NCBI GenBank assembly: GCA_023101885.1
Contig: JALPQD010000006.1
Span: 12,167,085 to 12,231,084, forward strand
Source: Typhlomys cinereus
Lineage: Eukaryota > Chordata > Mammalia > Rodentia > Platacanthomyidae
DNA: 64,000 nucleotides
Reading direction: 5' to 3'
The position numbers and the translations under genes were made by a program. Numbering within the stretch: position 1 is the stretch's first letter; each line of letters begins with the position of its first letter. The notes below the pieces were generated by a model. It saw nothing but the letters and a program-made list of their open reading frames with translations, searched no databases and was not told the DNA's origin. Positions 26,901 to 34,220 of the stretch are shown one piece after another.

Positions 26901-29900
26901 CATCCTCTCTCCTGAGACTAAAGACCTCAGGGCCTGTGTTTGGTGTGGTCTGCCAAAAGAGAGAATGTTAACCTGGGGGTTGGGGGAGGAACAGGGGAAG
27001 GAAACTTTTGGAGGCACTCCCAGCAGGATGTCAGGGTTTCTGGGTCCTCCCAGATGCCCTGATAGGTTCATTACCTGCCCCGCCAGTCAGAGTTCTGTGC
27101 TGCCACCTGCGTTCAGCATTCCCCTCCTCCCACTCCGTTGGGCTCAGATCTGCTTTGCTTGAAATATGCACCCTACGCTCCGCACTACAGGGAGATGTCG
27201 GTCCTTACTCTACTCACCTTTTACAGCAGGTTGCAAATTCTTCTGACGATTGGACCATCTCCGGCATTCCTGCCAACCAGCACCGTCTGATCCTCACCAG
27301 ACTGGACCCTGGGAGTTTGTATGAAGTGGAGATGGCAGCCTACAACTGTGCTGGCGAAGGCCAGACAGCCATGGTCACTTTCCGAACAGGTGAGCTCCAA
27401 CACCGTCCCGAGCTCAGGGTTTGCAAGCGTCTGACAAGTTACAGCATCCCAGGTGCAGAAGCCTGTTCACCTGTACCGCTCTGCTGCCTCTCTGGGGTTT
27501 GTGTGCCTCTCTCTCCGGGGAGTGACTAGGGGCCTCTCTGATGTCCTCTTGCCTCTGTGTCACACAGGGGCCAGTAGCCACACCACCACAGAGTGAAGCA
27601 GAGCTGGAAATCTTACCACACCTTCAGGTCCTTGGTAGATTCTTTAGCTACAAAGAACTGTGAAAGGGAGAACTTGCATAAGCCTTCTCCCTTGCTGATC
27701 TCCATCCATTCCCACGCAGGACGGCGGCCCAAACCCGAGATTGTAGCCAGCAAGGAGCAGCAGATCCAGAGAGACGACCCTGGTGCCAACCCCCAGAGCA
27801 GCAGTCAGCCGGACCATGGCCGCCTTTCCCGTAAGCCTGGAGGCAGGGCGGGGTGGGCTGTGAGCAGTCAGGACAAATGGCTGCGTGTCGAATGGGGTTA
27901 GAGATCTGGGATCTGGGATCTGGTGACATTTTCTTGGCATCTCCCCTGTGAACCCAATGAGAAAAGATAGGGTGGAGTTTTTCGAATAGAGCACCATCAT
28001 GCCCTAGAATGACTGAGTCCACAGCTCCAGGGATCAGTAGCTGGTCATTCTCCGTGTTTGTGGGACTTGGATGAAGTAGTGGACTTGTCCCTAGCAGGAA
28101 GATTGGACACAAACAACATTCAATGGTGGTCTGAGGAAGAAACAGGCCCTACCAGGGAGAGACCAGGTCTAGTCAGAATAGCACATCGTCTTGTGGTGTC
28201 CCTTCCTCTTACATCTCGACACTGTGAATGGTCCTCGCAGCCCCAGAAGCTCCGGACAGGCCCACTATCTCTATGGCCTCCGAGACATCAGTGTACGTGA
28301 CCTGGATTCCCCGGGGGAATGGAGGCTTCCCAATCCAGTCCTTCCGCGTGGAGTACAAGAAGCTAAAGAAAGTGGGAGACTGGATTCTGGCTACCAGCGC
28401 CATCCCCCCTTCTCGGCTCTCCGTGGAGATCACAGGCCTGGAGAAAGGTAGGGGCTCGACTTCTCTCCTGCCTGCCCTTCTCTGTCTCTGGACCACTGGA
28501 GAAGGCGGAGGTGGAGCAATGGGTGCTTTCCTCTCCGTGCTGTCCCTCTTGTGGTGTGTGCTTGATGGGCGTGCTTCGAGTCCTGCGGAGACTGGGGAAA
28601 GCGCTGACCAGAAGATCTCTCTGCACTGGGGCTTGGTTGGTAGTGGGAGGAGAAATCAAACCCACTTCCTGAGCTCAGTGAGGATTTCTCTCACCAGGCA
28701 CCTCCTACAAGTTCCGAGTCCGAGCTTTGAACATGCTGGGGGAGAGTGAGCCCAGCGCTCCCTCTCGGCCCTACATGGTATCAGGCTACAGTGGTCGCGT
28801 GTATGAAAGGCCCGTGGCAGGTCCTTACATCACCTTTACTGATGCTGTCAACGAAACCACCATCATGCTCAAGTGGATGGTAAGTGGCCCTTCCACCAAC
28901 GCCCCGGGATGCTCCTGCTCCTGCCTACCTAGGTACTGGATCCACCCCATCGTCCCTTGTGGGTCTGGGACATTGGCAGCTGGAGCAGCCGTTAGCAGCC
29001 CTGTATGACCAGGTTCCCACTTTCCCAGCACATCCCGCCCTCCTTCCTTCCCTGCATCCAATACCATGTGAATCCCAACACATTTGTTCAAAGTTTCTTC
29101 ATAGCCAGAGATACCCTCATGCTTCCAGGGAAGATAAGCAGGTGGCAAGGTCTTTGAAGAAATGGAGTTCTTTTCTTTTTTTTTAAACTTTGTGTGTGTG
29201 TGTGTGTGTGTGTGTGTCTAGAGGGCACTGTGTGTCCCTGTGGAGGACCAAGGGTGACTTTAGAAATCCTGGATTTTTCCTCCCTCCTTTTTGCTTTACT
29301 CTGGGATTTCCCAGGCTCTACCCACCAGGGCCGGAAAAGCAAGTCACTGCCTTTTCCACCTGGAGTTTTTACACAGAATCTGGGATCTGAACTCAGGACC
29401 TTCTGCTCATGAGGCAGAGTCTTAACCCCTGAGCCATCTCTCCAGTCTATATAGTTGATTTCTTATCTGAAAAGCTTAGGGACTGTTGCAGTTCGCCTGC
29501 ATGGTTGTTGATAAATGACCATCAAACGGGCTGGAGAGGTGGCTCAGGGGTTAAGCCTCCGCTTTGCAGGCGGAAGGTCCCGAGTTCGGATCCCAGGTCC
29601 CACGTATAGACACCAGGCGGAAGCGGGGGCGGCCTGCGCTTCTGGTCCTGGTAGGGCGGAGCCTGTGAATCCGGGGGCAGAAGGAGGTGGAGGTGTCCAT
29701 GGTGGTTCGCGAATTCGTCCGTGGTTCTACACATACACAGACACACACATACACACACGCGCGAGCGAGCACATACACACACACATGTACACAGTTGAAT
29801 AAATAATAATAATAAAAAAATTTAAAATATCTTATTAAAAAAAAATGACCATCAGGGGCTGGAGAGGTGGCTCAGGGGTTAAGCCTCCGCCTTGCAGGCG

Positions 29901-32900
29901 GAAGGTCCTGAGTTCCTGAGTTCGGATCCCAGATCCCATGTATAGACGCCAGGCGGAAGCGGGGGCGGCCTGCGCTTCTGGCCCTGGTAGGGCGGAGCCT
30001 GTGAATCCCGGGGCAGAAGGAGGTGGAGGCGTCCATGGTGGTTCGCGAATTCGTCCGTGGTTCTACACATACACAGACACACACAGACACACACACACAT
30101 ACACACGCACATGCGCACAGTTGAATAAAAAAAAAAAAAATGACCATCAAACGGCTTAAGGGAACAAGGGATTTATTCTCTCTTACAATTTTCCGGTTAC
30201 AGTTCTCAGTCCAGTTTGATGGGAGAGCCCGCACCAACACCAGGGCCAAGGGAACTGGCCAGTCCATCATCACATAATGGCTGAGAGACGGACAATCCTT
30301 ACTTGCCAAACCAGCATATTTGGCCAAGTGTACAGAAGGATGCCAACTCTCTCAACCAGCTCTCAGTATTTTATTTACCTGTTCAGGGCCTAATCCCACC
30401 CACCATGGACTGCGCCTTCCCCATCAGCTAGACAATCTCTTGCAGGTTTGCTCTGGGCTTAACTCAACCATTAATTCTCTACAAATGTGTCCAGAGCTCA
30501 AACCCTCAACAGTCAGGTTGACACCTGTGCCCAACTATGGCAGGAACCTCTTAGCAATTAAAATAGCGTCTGATTTCCACAACCTTTTGCAGAGAAACTG
30601 AGGATATCTTCAGAGAGGTCTCTCAGGGGCCCCTAGAAAGTTACACTCTGGGTCAGGGAAACATTTTCACAGCTCAGCAGTGCAGCCTTGATGATTGTTC
30701 CTCTCCATTGTGACCCTGTCTCTTCTCCATCCCCTGTAGTATATCCCAGCCAGTAACAACAACACGCCAATCCACGGCTTCTATATCTACTACCGACCCA
30801 CCGACAGTGACAATGACAGCGACTACAAGAAGGATATGGTGGAAGGTGAGAGACGATGTGGTGATACACTTTGCTCCCCTGGCAAGGGGGTCTGGATGCT
30901 GGTGAAATCTGATGAATCGTAAAATGTGGGAGGTACAGGGTATTTGTATTCTATGTCTCATTCATTCACGACATGCTTGGCATCATCCAGTTGAAAAAGC
31001 CTGGGACAACGGGAGACATGGGTGGTGATCTAGAACAGTCTCTCCAGGGTATCTCCATCGTGTCCCACTGTGTCGGTCAGTGGCCCTGGCCCAGACAGGT
31101 AACAGCACATGCCTCACAATGACAACTCCTTCACTGTTCTTCCCAGGGGACAGGTATTGGCACTCCATCAGTCACCTGCAGCCGGAGACCTCCTATGACA
31201 TTAAGATGCAGTGCTTCAACGAGGGTGGGGAGAGCGAGTTCAGCAACGTGATGATCTGCGAGACCAAAGGTGAGCTCTAGGGTTCTCTCCCTTCCTGAGA
31301 ACTGGGGCCAAGCAGGGCAGTCCCTTGTCCCCATGCCACGCTGATATCTCTTTTCCGAGAAGACCCCTTATCCTCTAAGTATCACGGACCTTGTCTTTTG
31401 TCGCTCTTCTCCTTTGCTTGTGCATCATGCCAATATGAATAAGTTGCCTTCAAGGACTTGGGAATTACCTTACCCATGGGCTCGTGAGAAATAGAAACCA
31501 ATCTTAAGATGGAAATGTTCCATACATTCCTTAGTCCTAGGTACTTACATTGGTTGATTTTTATTTGACTTAGCTACAGTCTCATGAGATGGGAAGGAAC
31601 CTGAGTCCCAGAAAACTATGCGCCTTGGCCGAGGTTATCCAACGCAGGTAGTGGTAGTCTGCACAATACCAGGTTCACTTAGTCATAAGCTTGGTTCATA
31701 CTCCACACTAAAACATGTTAAACATATGCACATTATACCTTGCTATATTTGTACATTGGTGAGGTGAACAAGTATCATTATTTCCATGTCTTAAATACTT
31801 AGAATGAGATAAAGCAGATACATTGCCAAGGACGCAATCAGAAGATCACAAAGTAATCAGGGAAAAGTGGCCCTCTCCTATCACTTTGCAGTGTCTTCAG
31901 TCAGCCATTCATTCACAAATAATATCTGAGCAACTCCGTGTGCACTTCCTGCAGTCTTCTACCCCACACTACGAAGGGAGGAACATATGTGCACACAATC
32001 CAGGACAACAGAGGCTTCATGAAGCCCTCAAAGGTCCTCTGGAAGGACTGCATCTTCCAGCTGGAATCCAGGGGGAGTGACCCAAGCAAGGGTCATGCCA
32101 AGCCTGGAAGCAGCTGGCAAAGGGCAATTCAGCAAAGAGGCCAGAGATGGTCACCAAAGTTGCGGAGAGGAGCTAGTGTAGTTTTCAGCAGCTATGAGGT
32201 GGAGGAGGGTTCTGAGAGGATTTCTTTGCTAAGAAGGGTCACCAGTGAACATGCAAGGAATGGGAAGAGATGACATCCCTTTTTTGAGGAAGCACAGACA
32301 GGACCAGAGCTGAGAGTGTGCTGTTGGAAAAGAGTCAAGAAATTAAAAATAGACTTGAGAGTGTAGTGTGGCGCTCTACCCAGGTGTGTCCGTCACTTAC
32401 TGAAGCGGAGACAGCAAGAGGAAGAATGGATTGCCTGAAATTGCAATGAGGGAGAGCAGTGTGGGAGTTTCTGAGTGTTTAGTTCTCCAGAGATGCTGAA
32501 ATGCAAGTGTCTGATGAAAGATGCAGGGTCTTCTGCCTCCAGAGTCTTCAGCACCTGGGGTGGGAGGAGAATCGTGGGAATGGACGAGATCACATAGACC
32601 GCCTATAGACTGAAAAGAAGCTGGGCCATGTCTCAGGATTTGAGGGGGCAGAAGGAAGAGCAACGAGAAAGATCAGAAGACTGTGTCAGAAAGCCAAGGC
32701 ATGGGCGTCTGGGCAGACCCCGGTGCTTTAACTCTCTGGGAATCCTCATTAGTCTGTTGACGTCCGTCCCACCGTGTCTTCAAATGTCTAACCCAAGCTA
32801 ATGCCTAGCAGGTGACATCTGTCAGGGTACCTAGGACAGCAAACCCTGGGGGGTGCTTCCACTCCCAGTTCATTTCTGTTTGCGTGCATCTCAGCCTGAT

Positions 32901-34169
32901 CCCTGTATCCACCAGTTACTCTTCGAGAAAACACTGTGCATCTCCTCTGTCCACCCTGACCCGTGCTTGACTCCCAGCCGTGTTGAACTTTAAAACAGAA
33001 GGCTCCGATCACCTCCGCAGCATTGCCTTTCATGTTAGGTGCCAGTTTTGTGTTGACATAAGCATGATTCAAATCAGAATACTGAGATCCAATCTTGTAG
33101 GCTTGACCCTCTTTTCTGTACCCACAGAATTGGGGATTTTTTTTTGTGTGTGTGTGAAGAAAATAGCAAAGAAAGAGACATTAATGTGAATTTTGTACAC
33201 AATTGCAGCTCGGAAGAATTCTGGTCAACCTGGTCGACTCCCGCCTCCAACTCTGGCCCCCCCACAGCCTCCACCCCTGGAAACCGTGGAGCGGCCAGTG
33301 GGCACTGGGGCCATGGTGGCACGTGCCAGCGACCTGCCTTATCTGATTGTTGGCGTCGTCCTGGGTTCGATCGCTCTCATCATTGTCACCTTCATCCCCT
33401 TCTGCCTATGGAGGGCCTGGTCTAAGCAAAGTGAGTATTACTTCGCAGCACAGAACTGGAAGCAGAAGGTTTCGGCCCACCCAGAAACCCTGTCCAGGGC
33501 AGGGTCAGAGGGGCTGACTCCAGATCCCTGGCAGCTCAAGCCCTCCAGTGGCCCAGAGGCTGGGCAGAGTTAGAGAACCACCTTGATGCCGGGCCCTTGC
33601 CTCCTGGCTCACACACCCCTTGACGGCAGCATCGTTCTCATTTCTAGAGCGGGGTTACTTAGACGAGCTCCATGTCCTTGTAATGTCTGAAGCTGCTTCG
33701 CTGGCCCCACGCTCAACTCACATTGCTTTTGTCTCTTCCCATAAGTATTTTCTGCTCTTTTGTCAGGCTGTCAGGCTTCAGCTTTTCCCTCATCCTAGGC
33801 CTTTTATCTAATTTCTACTTAAGTAGTACACCTGTAACTGACCATCACTGGCTTCCCTCACATAGACACCCTTTTTATTCACCCTCTTCCCCACACTGTC
33901 GCCCCAATGTCTCTATGCTTTTTCTCACTTCCACAATGCTACATGAGGGCTACAGAGATGGTTCAGGGGTTAAAGCCTTTTGTCTCATGAGTAAAGGGAC
34001 CTGAGCTCATATAAAAGGACCAGATCCCATGTAAAATTGCTGGACAGAAATGATGGCGGACTGCAATACTGGCATTGGAAGATAAAGCCTAGGAAAGCCT
34101 AGAGCAAAGCAATATGGAGGTATAGCTACCAAGATAATTCCTCCCAGTGTCACCTTTGGGTCTCCACAG

Positions 34170-34220
<51 letters not shown>

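Larger units (their letters stand above)
23928..27229 (+). other. Boc intron, about 3.3 kb
   Basis: It contains the long pyrimidine tract (25571-25932) and a MIR-like relic (26583-26690). The remainder is unique, with no coding support. Confidence 0.75.
28880..30739 (+). other. Boc intron, about 1.9 kb, mostly repeats
   Basis: It holds one reverse older SINE (29189-29447), two young forward SINEs in tandem (29530-30137) and an old repeat (30155-30560). Confidence 0.8.

Noticed and set aside
27901..27925. Triple GATCTGG repeat
   Set aside because: A 7-bp unit repeated three times is too small to matter beyond chance slippage.
29530..30137. tRNA-gene-like heads with box A/B features
   Set aside because: They are the heads of SINE copies; no separate tRNA gene with acceptor stem was found.
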